DNA of 64,000 nucleotides from Streptococcus mitis (GTDB taxonomy: Bacteria; Bacillota; Bacilli; Lactobacillales; Streptococcaceae). The stretch lies in NCBI RefSeq assembly GCF_009496155.1, contig NZ_WIJP01000003.1, positions 62,001-126,000 of the forward strand. The letters are read 5' to 3'. The notes beneath the pieces are model-generated. The model saw only the letters and a program-made list of their open reading frames with translations. It had not been told where the DNA came from and did not search any database. Position 1 is the first letter of the stretch. Every line of letters starts with the position of its first letter. A program made the position numbers and the translations under genes. Of this stretch, positions 54,464 through 62,836 are shown one piece after another.

Positions 54464-54482
54464 GGGGCAAAAAAGGGGCAAA
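54464..54482. repeat. Prophage attachment site, right copy
   Basis: GGGGCAAAAAAGGGGCAAA, identical to 13489-13507. Confidence 0.8.
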
Positions 54483-54592
54483 AGGTGTAAACTTTTGTGT
54501 TTTTATGGTATAAATTATATGTAAGGTATAACGCATAAAGGCTTATTTGGTAAGTTTTTTATCTTATCTCTTCCTATTTATATAGTAGAGTC

Positions 54593-54609
54593 CAGTTACT
54601 CTTAAATAA
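54593..54609. repeat. ICE attachment core, copy 2
   Basis: CAGTTACTCTTAAATAA, identical to the 3' end of rplL, marks the left border of the ICE. Confidence 0.75.
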
Positions 54610-54700
54610 GAGGCATATACCAATTAGAATTCGGAATACTATAGTATCAGCCTTTTAGAATCGTGAACACATTTTAGAAACTGATAAATTAATTTAGTTT

Positions 54701-54736
54701 CCTACCAAAAATTAATTTGGCAGGGTTTTTCTTTTT
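54701..54736 (+). terminator. First of two terminators before the ICE operon
   Basis: CCTACCAAA pairs with TTTGGCAGG (one mismatch) and GTTTTTCTTTTT follows. Confidence 0.7.
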
Positions 54737-54750
54737 AACAAATTTATCGT

Positions 54751-54784
54751 GGAGAACAATTGAATATTGTTCTCCTTTTTTTAT
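54751..54784 (+). terminator. Second terminator, in the leader of the first ICE gene
   Basis: A perfect ten-pair stem (GGAGAACAAT/ATTGTTCTCC, loop TGAA) is followed by TTTTTTT. It ends 15 bases before the first start codon, leaving no room for a promoter between them. Confidence 0.85.
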
Positions 54785-54798
54785 TTTCAGGAGGGAAA

Positions 54799-54972
54799 AT
54801 GACAAAAGAATTACAATCATCACGCTATATTGTCATTTCATTTTTAGTACGTGAAATGGGAATTGATATTGTTGAAGCCATCTCTCTGATGGCTGAATTA
54901 GAAAAAAGTGGCTTGGTTCGATTGGAATCAAGTGGAGATTTAATACTCAAAGAACTAGGAGGAGCGCTATGA
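54799..54972 (+). CDS. Small ICE protein upstream of RepA
   Basis: A 57-residue helical protein (MTKELQSSRYIVISFLVREMG) with AGGAGGG upstream. It overlaps repA by four bases. Unknown function; the length suggests a regulatory partner of RepA. Confidence 0.6.
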   Translation: MTKELQSSRYIVISFLVREMGIDIVEAISLMAELEKSGLVRLESSGDLILKELGGAL

Positions 54973-55748
54973 AACGAATTACCGCAAATCAATACCAAAC
55001 TTCAGAACGGTATTATAAATTACCTAAAATTCTTTTTAAGGATGAGAAATATATGGATATGAAGCTAGAAGTAAAGGTGGCTTATTCTATTTTAAAAGAT
55101 CGTTTAGAATTATCTCTCAGTCGTGGTTGGATAGATGAAGAAGGGGCGGTTTATTTAGTATTTTCTAATTCTAAACTGATGAGACTGTTAGGTTGTTCGA
55201 AGTCAAAATTACTGTCAATCAAAAAGATTCTTAAAGAATATGACTTAATTGATGAAGTCCAACAGTCTTCAAGTGAGAAAGGAAGACTAGCTAATAAGAT
55301 TTATTTAGGGGAGTTATCTTCTACCCCAGTAGTTAATTCTGACAGGCCTGGTGTTAAAAAAAGACTAGGGCAGGTTGAAAATGAAACGGCCCCCGTCTTA
55401 CATTCAGCCCCTAGTGAGACTGAAGTTAGTGAGACTGAAGTTAGTGAGACTGATTCATTATTTATTGAGGATGAGGAGGATAGGAATACTCAACATATTT
55501 TGAAAAGAAAAGTAGAAAAGGTCACAAAATATGATCGAGATTATATTTGGGGATTGGTACAAGATCAATTTAGACGAGAGGGTTTTTCTGAAACAGCCAG
55601 TGAAATTGCTATGACTGATTTTGAGAGAATCTATCAGTATGCTCTTGACAATGTTCACTTTGTTAGACGTGCGGAAGTACTTGCTGAATTTGTGTTTAAC
55701 GGCTTGTACTCTGTTTGGAATAACCGTGTTAGAAAAGGAGGTGGTTAA
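54969..55748 (+). CDS. repA: RepA_N replication initiator protein
   Basis: The 259-residue protein has the RepA N-terminal domain (YYKLPKILFKDEKYMDMKLEVKVAYSILKDRL, LMRLLGCSKSKLLSIKKIL) seen in plasmids and ICEs, and may start replication of the excised circle. A short repeated SETEVSETEVSETD segment lies in the linker before a C-terminal domain. Confidence 0.85.
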   Translation: MKRITANQYQTSERYYKLPKILFKDEKYMDMKLEVKVAYSILKDRLELSLSRGWIDEEGAVYLVFSNSKLMRLLGCSKSKLLSIKKILKEYDLIDEVQQSSSEKGRLANKIYLGELSSTPVVNSDRPGVKKRLGQVENETAPVLHSAPSETEVSETEVSETDSLFIEDEEDRNTQHILKRKVEKVTKYDRDYIWGLVQDQFRREGFSETASEIAMTDFERIYQYALDNVHFVRRAEVLAEFVFNGLYSVWNNRVRKGGG

Positions 55749-55850
55749 ATGTCGCCAATCGAGTGGATATTAGTTATGCTCATTTTCATTTCAAGTGGTT
55801 TGACTCTTTGGACATTAATAGTCGATCAGAAAGGGGTAATCAAGAAATGA
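55749..55850 (+). CDS. Tiny membrane peptide between repA and the methyltransferase
   Basis: A 33-residue peptide with one membrane segment (WILVMLIFISSGLTLWTLIV). It follows the repA stop and overlaps the methyltransferase start as ATGA, so it is coupled. Unknown. Confidence 0.5.
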   Translation: MSPIEWILVMLIFISSGLTLWTLIVDQKGVIKK

Positions 55851-57202
55851 AATTTATTGATTTATTTTCAGGTATCGGTGGTTTTCGACTAGGAATGGAA
55901 AGTGTCGGACACGAGTGTATTGGATTTTGTGAGATTGATAAATTTGCTAGAGAATCTTATAAATCCATTTTTCAAACGGAAGGAGAAATAGAATTTCATG
56001 ACATACGAAATGTTTCAGATGATGAATTTAAAAAACTTAGAGGGAAAGTCGATATCATCTGTGGGGGATTCCCTTGTCAAGCATTTTCAATCGCAGGAAG
56101 ACGATTGGGATTTGAAGATACTAGAGGAACTTTGTTCTTTGAAATTGCTCGGGCGGCCAAACAAATCCAACCACGTTTTCTTTTTCTTGAAAATGTTAAA
56201 GGCCTACTCAATCACGATAAGGGACGGACGTTCACCACAATCCTTACCACACTTGATGAGTTGGGGTTTGATGTTGAGTGGCAGGTGCTTAACAGTAAGG
56301 ATTTTGGCGTTCCCCAAAACAGAGAGAGGGTGTTTATTATCGGACATTCTAGAAAGAAAGGTACCAGACTCTTATTTCCTTTCAGACGAGAAGGTCAAGC
56401 AACTAACTCTGAGATTTTAAAAACATTAGGAAATTTGAATCCATCAAAAAGTGGAATGAGCGGTAAAGTTTATTATTCAGAAGGTCTTGCGCCAACCTTA
56501 GTTCGTGGGAAAGGAGAAGGATTTAAGATTGCGATTCCTTGTATGACACCAGACAGATTAGACAAGAGACAAAATGGTAGACGCTTTAAGGAAAATCAAG
56601 AGCCGATGTTTACTTTAAATACTCAGGATCGTCATGGCATTGTCGTTGTTGGAGATTTACCCACTAGCTTTAAGGAGACCGGTCGCGTCTATGGAAGTGA
56701 GGGCTTATCTCCAACACTGACTACGATGCAAGGAGGAGATAAAATTCCCAAAATACTGATTCCAGAACCAATCCAATTTTTAAAAGTCAGGGAAGCAACT
56801 AAAAAAGGATACGCTCAAGCAGAGATTGGAGATTCAATCAATTTGGAAAGACCAAGTTCTCAGTATCGGCGTGGTAGAGTTGGAAAAGGTATAGCGAATA
56901 CGTTAACAACTAGTGGTCAAATGGGAGTAGTGGGTAGCTATGAAGGAGAAGATAAACAAGTTTATCATGTAGCTGGTGTCTTGATAGATGGACAATTTTA
57001 CCGTCTGAGGATACGACGAATCACTCCTAAAGAGTGTTTTCGCTTGCAGGGCTTTCCTGATTGGGCTTTTGAAGCTGCGAGAAAAGTCTCTAGTAATAGT
57101 CAGCTCTATAAACAAGCTGGTAATAGTGTAACCGTTCCTGTGATTGCCGCGATCGCAAAGAAATTAAAAGAAATAGAGGAAAAAGATGAAAGCATTAAAT
57201 AA
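55847..57202 (+). CDS. DNA cytosine-5 methyltransferase
   Basis: The 451-residue enzyme has the AdoMet motif FIDLFSGIGGFRLGMESVG, catalytic GGFPCQAFS, LENVKGL, and the C-terminal QAGNSVTVPV motif. No restriction enzyme is adjacent, so this ICE-borne enzyme is probably protective. The ATG at 55847 is the coupled start; an earlier in-frame ATG lies inside the previous gene. Confidence 0.92.
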   Translation: MKFIDLFSGIGGFRLGMESVGHECIGFCEIDKFARESYKSIFQTEGEIEFHDIRNVSDDEFKKLRGKVDIICGGFPCQAFSIAGRRLGFEDTRGTLFFEIARAAKQIQPRFLFLENVKGLLNHDKGRTFTTILTTLDELGFDVEWQVLNSKDFGVPQNRERVFIIGHSRKKGTRLLFPFRREGQATNSEILKTLGNLNPSKSGMSGKVYYSEGLAPTLVRGKGEGFKIAIPCMTPDRLDKRQNGRRFKENQEPMFTLNTQDRHGIVVVGDLPTSFKETGRVYGSEGLSPTLTTMQGGDKIPKILIPEPIQFLKVREATKKGYAQAEIGDSINLERPSSQYRRGRVGKGIANTLTTSGQMGVVGSYEGEDKQVYHVAGVLIDGQFYRLRIRRITPKECFRLQGFPDWAFEAARKVSSNSQLYKQAGNSVTVPVIAAIAKKLKEIEEKDESIK

Positions 57203-57635
57203 AGAATCAATACTAGATTGTGATGAATTAGAAACAGAATTACATGATGCAGAAATCAAACAGCTGGATGAACAATTATTTTTGATGCCCAATTATCCAT
57301 GTGAGTTTGAAGTAACATTTTTAGATGATTACCATAAAAAACACAACTACCCACTATTTTACGAGTCCTATCTTCAAAACGTTATGGAATTCCTTGAAAG
57401 TCAAGACATAAAGAATGGGGTTGATGCCTTTGTAGATGATAATCAGAATCTTGTTTTTGTTTTATATGGACAAGGCTATCGAGCCGAGGGAAAAGAAGGA
57501 ATACTTACAACCCAAGTAACTGTAAAAGCTTATGATGAAGACAAGAAATCGATTAACTTCTCAAATTCATTAGATTCCTTAATCGTCTCAGAATATCAAA
57601 TGGAACCGAATCTTTGGGAGGTCTCCCATGATTGA
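57186..57635 (+). CDS. Conserved ICE protein of unknown function
   Basis: A 149-residue acidic protein (LMPNYPCEFEVTFLDDYHKKH, VFVLYGQGYRAEGKEG). Overlaps the methyltransferase and the next gene. No domain recognised. Confidence 0.6.
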   Translation: MKALNKESILDCDELETELHDAEIKQLDEQLFLMPNYPCEFEVTFLDDYHKKHNYPLFYESYLQNVMEFLESQDIKNGVDAFVDDNQNLVFVLYGQGYRAEGKEGILTTQVTVKAYDEDKKSINFSNSLDSLIVSEYQMEPNLWEVSHD

Positions 57636-58008
57636 TCTCTATCTAAGTAAAAATAGCCAAAGAAATCAACTTCTTTTGGATTTCTTTCAAAAGTATGGCA
57701 TCGAGGTGTCTTGTCATTCGATTTCTGAAATGACAAAGGATAAATTAATTGAGATGATGAGCTATTCTTCAGATTGTTTTGAGTTTCTATCTCCCAATTT
57801 ATTACGATTTAAGAACCGTGACAATCTAAGATTAACGGATTTCATTGAAATGATATTAAAAAATCCTGAACTATGCATCAGGCTTCCTCTTGCGGTTTCA
57901 AATAAGAGAGTTTATCCAAATCTGAATTTGGAAGAGGCTAGAGCTCTATTGCCAAGAGATACGAAACAATTGATTTACATGGCACAAACACATTATTTAT
58001 CTAGTTAA
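57628..58008 (+). CDS. ArsC/Spx-like protein
   Basis: The 126-residue product (MIDLYLSKNSQRNQLLLDFFQKYGIEV, SEMTKDKLIEMMSYS) has the thioredoxin-like pattern of ArsC/Spx proteins but lacks the CxxC redox pair. It may modulate RNA polymerase like Spx; this is inference. Confidence 0.6.
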   Translation: MIDLYLSKNSQRNQLLLDFFQKYGIEVSCHSISEMTKDKLIEMMSYSSDCFEFLSPNLLRFKNRDNLRLTDFIEMILKNPELCIRLPLAVSNKRVYPNLNLEEARALLPRDTKQLIYMAQTHYLSS

Positions 58009-58020
58009 AGGAGAAGCAAT

Positions 58021-58254
58021 ATGGCTGAACGATTTTGGGAGAACTTGTCCATTATTTTGGCTGAAAGAAATATTAGCTGGATTGAGTTAACCAGAAAAAT
58101 GTTTGCGGGAGAGTTTCACTATCCAAGTGAATTGAATCGTTTGTATCAAAAAATACGCCACTACAAGATGGAACAACGAATGCCTCAAAGTCCATGGGTA
58201 GAAAGGATTGTGCAGGTATTAGATTTAGATTATGAAGATTTATTTCGGAGGTAA
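58021..58254 (+). CDS. Small XRE-like ICE regulator
   Basis: A 77-residue protein (NLSIILAERNISWIELTRKMFAG, VERIVQVLDLDYEDLFRR) with Cro-like layout. It follows the Spx-like gene by 12 bases in the same operon and may control ICE transfer genes. Confidence 0.65.
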   Translation: MAERFWENLSIILAERNISWIELTRKMFAGEFHYPSELNRLYQKIRHYKMEQRMPQSPWVERIVQVLDLDYEDLFRR

Positions 58255-58256
58255 CT

Positions 58257-58844
58257 ATGAAAAGAATAATTCCAGTTTATATATTCCAACAAGTAAATGT
58301 CTTATTGGTATCCCTATACTTACTGAAATTGCTTTGTATTGGTGAGTTAACCATACTACAGATTCTCTATTGTGCGTCGCTCATTTCTTTTTTATGGATG
58401 TATGGCCAACGAAAACAAGTGGTCAAGGTCAATATGAAAACTAGGATGAAATGGCTTGGTATTGGATTCGTTAGCCTACTGATTATAAGCCTATGTTTTA
58501 GTCTGATTCATGCTCAAGGAACCACGAATCAAGCAAACTTAATTGGACTTCAACATCAGGTTCCTTGGTTTTCATTTTTATTGTTCTTAATCAATGCGAG
58601 TATGGTTGAAGAATTTCTGTATCGAGAAATTTTATGGAACCTGGTCAGAAAATTAGATATTCGAGTTGCTTTGACAAGTGTTTTATTTGCCTTAGTACAT
58701 CATCCAGGAACCATTCTAGCTTGGTGTTTATATGTTTCACTTGGGATCTTTTTAGGGATGGTGCGCTATAAATCGGACTTATGGGGAAGTATGGGTCTAC
58801 ATTTGGTGTGGAACCTACTAGTTTATAGTTTGCTGCTTTTTTAG
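58257..58844 (+). CDS. CPBP-family intramembrane metalloprotease
   Basis: The 195-residue membrane protein has the CPBP/CAAX motifs EEFLYRE, LVHHPG and HLVWN within five or so membrane helices. Related streptococcal proteins process or give immunity to peptides. It starts two bases after the XRE gene; the Tn916-type element begins just past its stop. Confidence 0.8.
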   Translation: MKRIIPVYIFQQVNVLLVSLYLLKLLCIGELTILQILYCASLISFLWMYGQRKQVVKVNMKTRMKWLGIGFVSLLIISLCFSLIHAQGTTNQANLIGLQHQVPWFSFLLFLINASMVEEFLYREILWNLVRKLDIRVALTSVLFALVHHPGTILAWCLYVSLGIFLGMVRYKSDLWGSMGLHLVWNLLVYSLLLF

Positions 58845-59020
58845 ACAAACAAAGTATAAATTTCTAATTATCTTTTTATATTTTCTTAAATGCTCGTAAA
58901 GCCTTATTCTATGTGCTTTCGAGTATTTTTACTGTAGGAAGATACTTCACGTTTCTTTGCATATTTCCTCATGTCTTAGCTGTCAGAAGTGGTAAATAAG
59001 TAGTAAATTCATTTGTACTA

Positions 59021-60238
59021 CTAAGCAACAAGACGCTCCTGTTGCTTCTCTTTATTCAAGCGTTTCATTTCTGCCATTGCAGAATCGAATGTTGCATGTG
59101 CGTAATAGTTCAGCGTCATGGCTATATTAGCATGTCCCATAATGTACTGTAATGCCTTTGGATTCATTCCTGCATTTGCATAGTTGGTACAGAATGTATG
59201 TCGCAAACTATGTGGAGTGATGTGTGGCAATTTATCCTCGTTATACTTATTGTATTTCTTAACAAGACCTTTCATCATGCCGTTGTAATCACTTGCCACT
59301 TTTGGATAGTTCTTTCTATTAAGAAAGAGGAAATCACTATATCCATCAATCTCAACACGCTTATCATTCTTTCGATTCGCTAACACTCGCTTAAATGCTT
59401 GATAGGCTTCTTCAACCATAGGAACTTGACGTTCGCCACTTTTGGTCTTTGGTGTTTCAATGTAGTACCCAATTTCAGTATCTCTCAATAGCTGATGGTC
59501 TATATTGACAAGACGATTCTCAAAATCTAAATCTGGAAGTGTCAAACCACCAAACTCTGAAATACGAAGACCTGTTTTTAAGAGTATCAGAATTTCATCA
59601 TAATTTTTGCTGTAGGTTTTATCAGCTTTTGCAAAGGCTAACAGTTTTTCTTCCTGTTCTTCTGTTAGTACGGTCTTAGGGACAGTATCATCATCAAGAA
59701 CTGCTTTCAGTTGAAAGTCAAATGGATTCTTCCGAACACAATCATCTTGTATAGCAATATAGAATGAAGCCTTTAAAGAACGTTTGTAGTTATTGATGGT
59801 TTGATAAGCATAACCATTTTCACTCATTCTAATAGCCCATTCTTTAGCGTCTGATGGCTTAATACTGTCAATACTTCTTACACCTAACTTGTCTTTCTTC
59901 AAAATATCCATAAGATATTTGCGTCCAGTTTCAGTGTTTTTTCTAACCTTTGGTCTTTGAGCGTTCTGTTTTGCGTAAAGCTGGCAGAGTGTCATTTTCT
60001 TTCCTACAACATCAATACCATCATGAATGTCTTTCTGTAACTCTGCGATTTTCTCTCTAAGTGAGATACAATCACGCTTTCCTGCTGGTACTCGGTCTGT
60101 AGCCACAAGTTTCCACGAGTAAACAAATTGCGGTTCTCCAAATGAATCTATATATTTGTATAAGTATCTTCCGTCTTTTCGTTGGCTCTCTCCAGTCTTT
60201 AAGATTCGACCTTTATTGTCACGTCTTTTTTCTGACAT
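59021..60238 (-). CDS. int: Tn916-type integrase
   Basis: The 405-residue tyrosine recombinase excises and inserts the transposon. It has the arm-binding N-terminus (KTGESQRKDGRYLYKYIDSFG), KTGLRISEFGGL (Arg), ITPHSLRHTFC (His-x-x-Arg) and GHANIAMTLNYYAH (His, Tyr). Length equals that of the Tn916 integrase. It is followed on its strand by the transposon end. Confidence 0.97.
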   Translation of the reverse strand: MSEKRRDNKGRILKTGESQRKDGRYLYKYIDSFGEPQFVYSWKLVATDRVPAGKRDCISLREKIAELQKDIHDGIDVVGKKMTLCQLYAKQNAQRPKVRKNTETGRKYLMDILKKDKLGVRSIDSIKPSDAKEWAIRMSENGYAYQTINNYKRSLKASFYIAIQDDCVRKNPFDFQLKAVLDDDTVPKTVLTEEQEEKLLAFAKADKTYSKNYDEILILLKTGLRISEFGGLTLPDLDFENRLVNIDHQLLRDTEIGYYIETPKTKSGERQVPMVEEAYQAFKRVLANRKNDKRVEIDGYSDFLFLNRKNYPKVASDYNGMMKGLVKKYNKYNEDKLPHITPHSLRHTFCTNYANAGMNPKALQYIMGHANIAMTLNYYAHATFDSAMAEMKRLNKEKQQERLVA

Positions 60239-60319
60239 GGCATTTGCTCCTTTCCTTTATGGAAAGAGCCTTGATACGACTTAATACTATTTTATCATAT
60301 ACAAGACCCTTTGGCGACG

Positions 60320-60523
60320 CTAGATTGCGTCCAATGTATCTATAATTTTTTCAAATTGTTTTCGTTTAATCTGAATACGATTGCCATTCATAATCAGCCA
60401 ATTTGCATTTTTATTTTCCTCTGCCAAGCGTCGTAGCTTGTTTTCGCCAATACGAAAATATTTTGACGCTTCTTCAATGGTTAGGGTATAACGTTCCCAA
60501 ATAGGAATGTCAGTCTGCTTCAT
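60320..60523 (-). CDS. xis: Tn916 excisionase
   Basis: The 67-residue protein ([36 protein letters not shown]) binds near the transposon ends and assists Int in excision. It lies just upstream of int in the same direction. Confidence 0.95.
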
Positions 60524-60758
60524 AAAATCCTCCTTTCCAAATCACTTATTTGGATTTCATAAAAGTTGTTTTACCAGCAATCGAACAGCTTTAGCAAAGC
60601 TCACGGGAGTTCCACCCCTGCATGGTTCTCATGTAGCCATACTCATTGCCTGCGACGGTTTTATCACGCTCGGACTATTGACTGTATGGGAGTATCATTA
60701 TCACGATAAGAATGTCGTTGCAGGCAATCCTGCTAAAGATTGCTTCTCGGATCACTAA
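60507..60758 (+). CDS. Tn916 orf5-like reading frame, doubtful gene
   Basis: An 83-codon frame on the strand opposite xis. Its end ([17 protein letters not shown]) resembles the C-terminal signature of hexapeptide acetyltransferases, but no full domain remains, so it may be a relic rather than a working gene. It corresponds in place and length to what I recall as orf5 of Tn916. Confidence 0.35.
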
Positions 60759-60983
60759 CATGAATCGCTCGCTATCTTTATAAGATAGGTCATGGCGGTT
60801 AGTTCCGTTGGCTCTTTTCTTATCGAAACGTATTCGATTACTTTTATTCAGTTTTCAAAGAACAATGGCTCGTTAGCCTATCAAAACACATTGAAAGCTC
60901 AATATGCTTTGGTGGAATAACAAACCTCCCTGTTCGGGAAGCGTGGAATGGTTTAGCACGCTTCCACGAAAGGAGAGAGGATA
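60759..60983. other. Intergenic stretch between xis/orf5 and orf8
   Basis: It contains inverted repeats such as CGCTATCTTTATAAGATAG and CGTGGAATGG...CTTCCACG (60940-60970), but no gene I can support. These may be terminators or regulatory sites for the orf7-orf8 to xis-int transcript. Confidence 0.35.
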
Positions 60984-61214
60984 TTACTTAATTTCAAATG
61001 ACAAAATCTTTGTAATCAGTCTGGTTTCCATTCTTCCACGTAAGACTTCATCAACGACCATACTTTGATTGCCATATTCATCTTTCATAAGTCGTAGGGA
61101 ACGCTTCGTTATGTACCCTCTGTAATGATGTAGAATCTGGTTAATCGCTTCGGTATCGCCATCTGTTGCCTTTACAATGAGAGGAAAGGGAATCATAGGA
61201 TATTGTGTTTTCAT
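60984..61214 (-). CDS. orf8: Tn916 orf8 regulator
   Basis: The 76-residue helix-turn-helix protein (FPLIVKATDGDTEAINQILHHY, GNQSMVVDEVLRGRMETRL) is downstream of orf7, overlapping by four bases. In Tn916 it helps regulate expression of transfer genes. Confidence 0.9.
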   Translation of the reverse strand: MKTQYPMIPFPLIVKATDGDTEAINQILHHYRGYITKRSLRLMKDEYGNQSMVVDEVLRGRMETRLITKILSFEIK

Positions 61215-61633
61215 TCTTCAAATTCCTCCATAAACTTTTTAATTAAGGCTAGTCCACTGGTTCTATGCCGATAGACAGTAGAACGGTTCAATTTCAACAG
61301 GTCTGCAATTTCTGAATCGCTCATGTCCATAAAGTAAAACAGCAGTAGAATTTCACGTTTCTTGTCTGGCAACTCACGTAATGCTTCACTCAACAAATCA
61401 TTTTCAACGCCTACTGATAACCCATTGAGTGTAAAAATCTGAAAGTCAGTTGAATAGTTATCTGTTGTCGCAAACTGGCTAACAAGATAATCGCCAACAT
61501 CCGAAAAGGACACCTCACGCTTTGCAATCCTTGAAAGATAAAGCATATAATTCTTTCGCTCGTCTTCCATAGCACGTTTACAGATATAGTCAAACTGATT
61601 TTCTATTGTGGTCTGAAAAGAAGATGGTTTCAT
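61211..61633 (-). CDS. orf7: Tn916 orf7 sigma-like regulator
   Basis: The 140-residue sigma-70-like protein (LRELPDKKREILLLFYFMDMSDSEIADLLKLNRSTVYRHR) activates transfer-gene transcription after excision. The ATG at 61633 is preceded by AAAGGGGGTG. Forms an operon with orf8. Confidence 0.92.
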   Translation of the reverse strand: MKPSSFQTTIENQFDYICKRAMEDERKNYMLYLSRIAKREVSFSDVGDYLVSQFATTDNYSTDFQIFTLNGLSVGVENDLLSEALRELPDKKREILLLFYFMDMSDSEIADLLKLNRSTVYRHRTSGLALIKKFMEEFEE

Positions 61634-62137
61634 GTTTCTCACCCCCTTTCTGTCTAGGAAAGGAAGTGAGCCTTGCTCGTTTATCTCCTTTCACTCTTAG
61701 TCCCAATGTGAAAGGGGGATTTGTTGCATTACTGATAAATAAACTTTGTAAAAAAGTTCTGAATAGCCAAAAAAGCATATAAACAGATTTATTTCTCTGT
61801 TTACATGCTTCTGTTATTCTATCTATATGATTTATAAAACCACATTGGTGGACGTACTTATCTATTGCAGATAGACGACTTTTTTTGACAAGAACCCAAT
61901 GTAAGGAAATTTATTGTATATGATGTACTTCATGGCGACGTTGACCTCCAACAAACCGCCATTTGGAAGTAATATACAATATTTTAACAGCGTAAATAGC
62001 ACTACCATATAACGGTTTTTTTTATTGGCGTTTAGTAGTGCTTTTTATTAAATATAAACCTATAAACCATATAACACGTTTTTCTATACCTGTTTTTAAT
62101 TCAGTAGGAACAATAAAATGTATAGAGGTGGTCTACT
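61634..62137. other. orf7-orf9 intergenic control region
   Basis: A 500-base stretch without a convincing gene. It holds a TTGACA-like box (61885-61890), and a plus-strand terminator (AGCACTAC, 61998, with GTAGTGCT, 62035, then TTTTTATT). The divergent promoters for orf7 and orf9 must lie here. Confidence 0.5.
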
Positions 62138-62491
62138 ATGCGTAAAAAAGAAGATAAATATGATTTTAGAGCCTTTGGTTTAGCCATTAAAGAAGCTCGA
62201 TTGAAACGAGGTTTAACTCGTGAACAAGTGGGAGCATTGATTGAAATTGACCCACGGTACTTAACTAATATTGAAAATAAAGGGCAACACCCCAGCATAC
62301 AAGTTCTTTATGACCTTGTATCGTTACTTCATGTTTCCGTTGATGAATTTTTCTTACCTGCTAATAACTTGGTAAAAAGCACCCGACGATTACAGATAGA
62401 GAAATACATGGATAGCTTTACAGACAAAGAACTATCCTTAATGGAATCTTTAGCCAGCGGTATCAACGAAGCAAGAAACATCGAAGACTAA
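62138..62491 (+). CDS. orf9: Tn916 orf9 repressor
   Basis: The 117-residue XRE protein ([36 protein letters not shown]) is divergent from orf7 and represses it in the Tn916 regulatory model. AGAGGTGG precedes its start. Confidence 0.92.
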   Translation: MRKKEDKYDFRAFGLAIKEARLKRGLTREQVGALIEIDPRYLTNIENKGQHPSIQVLYDLVSLLHVSVDEFFLPANNLVKSTRRLQIEKYMDSFTDKELSLMESLASGINEARNIED

Positions 62492-62516
62492 TTAAAAGAA
62501 TCCATACATAACGGAA

Positions 62517-62561
62517 AGAGCCGATAAAATGAGATTGTATTAATCTCATTTTATCGGCTCT
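62517..62561. terminator. Long hairpin terminator between orf9 and orf6
   Basis: A perfect 20-pair stem (arm AGAGCCGATAAAATGAGATT) around a five-base loop. It can stop transcription from both sides. Confidence 0.85.
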
Positions 62562-62739
62562 GCGTCTTTGCGTCTGGCTCTGTAATCACAGTTACTTTGA
62601 ACTGCTTTATTTCAATTAAATTTTCTTGTCTGCATTTCGGACAATAGAGGGGGAATTTTTTTAATTCAGTATCTTCCCTTATCTTTAATCGTGTTTTATT
62701 TCCACATACAGGACACAATATCCACTTGTAGTTTATAAT
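62551..62739 (-). CDS. orf6: Tn916 orf6 cysteine-rich KTR-type protein
   Basis: A 62-residue zinc-ribbon protein (KWILCPVCGNKTRLKIRED, PLYCPKCRQENLIEIKQF) with two Cys pairs. AAGGAGG lies at the right distance from an ATT codon, a rare start; there is no in-frame ATG. It follows tetM. Function unknown. Confidence 0.75.
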   Translation of the reverse strand: MINYKWILCPVCGNKTRLKIREDTELKKFPLYCPKCRQENLIEIKQFKVTVITEPDAKTQSR

Positions 62740-62836
62740 AACTATCTCCTCCTTTACACTTTAATTCAAATCTTTATTAAAAAATATTTCATCTTATTTA
62801 ACAAGAAACCATATTTATATAACAACATAAAATACA

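Larger units (their letters stand above)
13489..54482. mobile_element. Complete 41 kb temperate siphophage prophage
   Basis: A 19-bp direct repeat bounds a region with integrase, lysogeny switch, replication, packaging (SPP1-like portal and MuF), capsid, long tail with tape measure, host-binding proteins, holin and lysin in canonical order. All major morphogenesis genes have full-length frames, apart from terL, which is split by an intron. It therefore looks inducible, although that is inference. Confidence 0.92.
54380..54798. other. Prophage-ICE junction without long genes
   Basis: This gap holds, in order, the attR operon promoter, the prophage right repeat, 110 AT-rich bases without a recognised gene, the second ICE attachment core, and two terminators in front of the first ICE gene. 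Confidence 0.7.

Noticed and set aside
55410..55455. Short direct repeats in repA that resemble an array
   Set aside because: They are three copies of a 15-base coding unit giving SETEV repeats, with no spacers, so not CRISPR.
61590..61778. Minus-strand frame between orf7 and orf9
   Set aside because: Starts in intergenic sequence, overlaps the orf7 leader and start in another frame, has no ribosome site and no recognisable domain.
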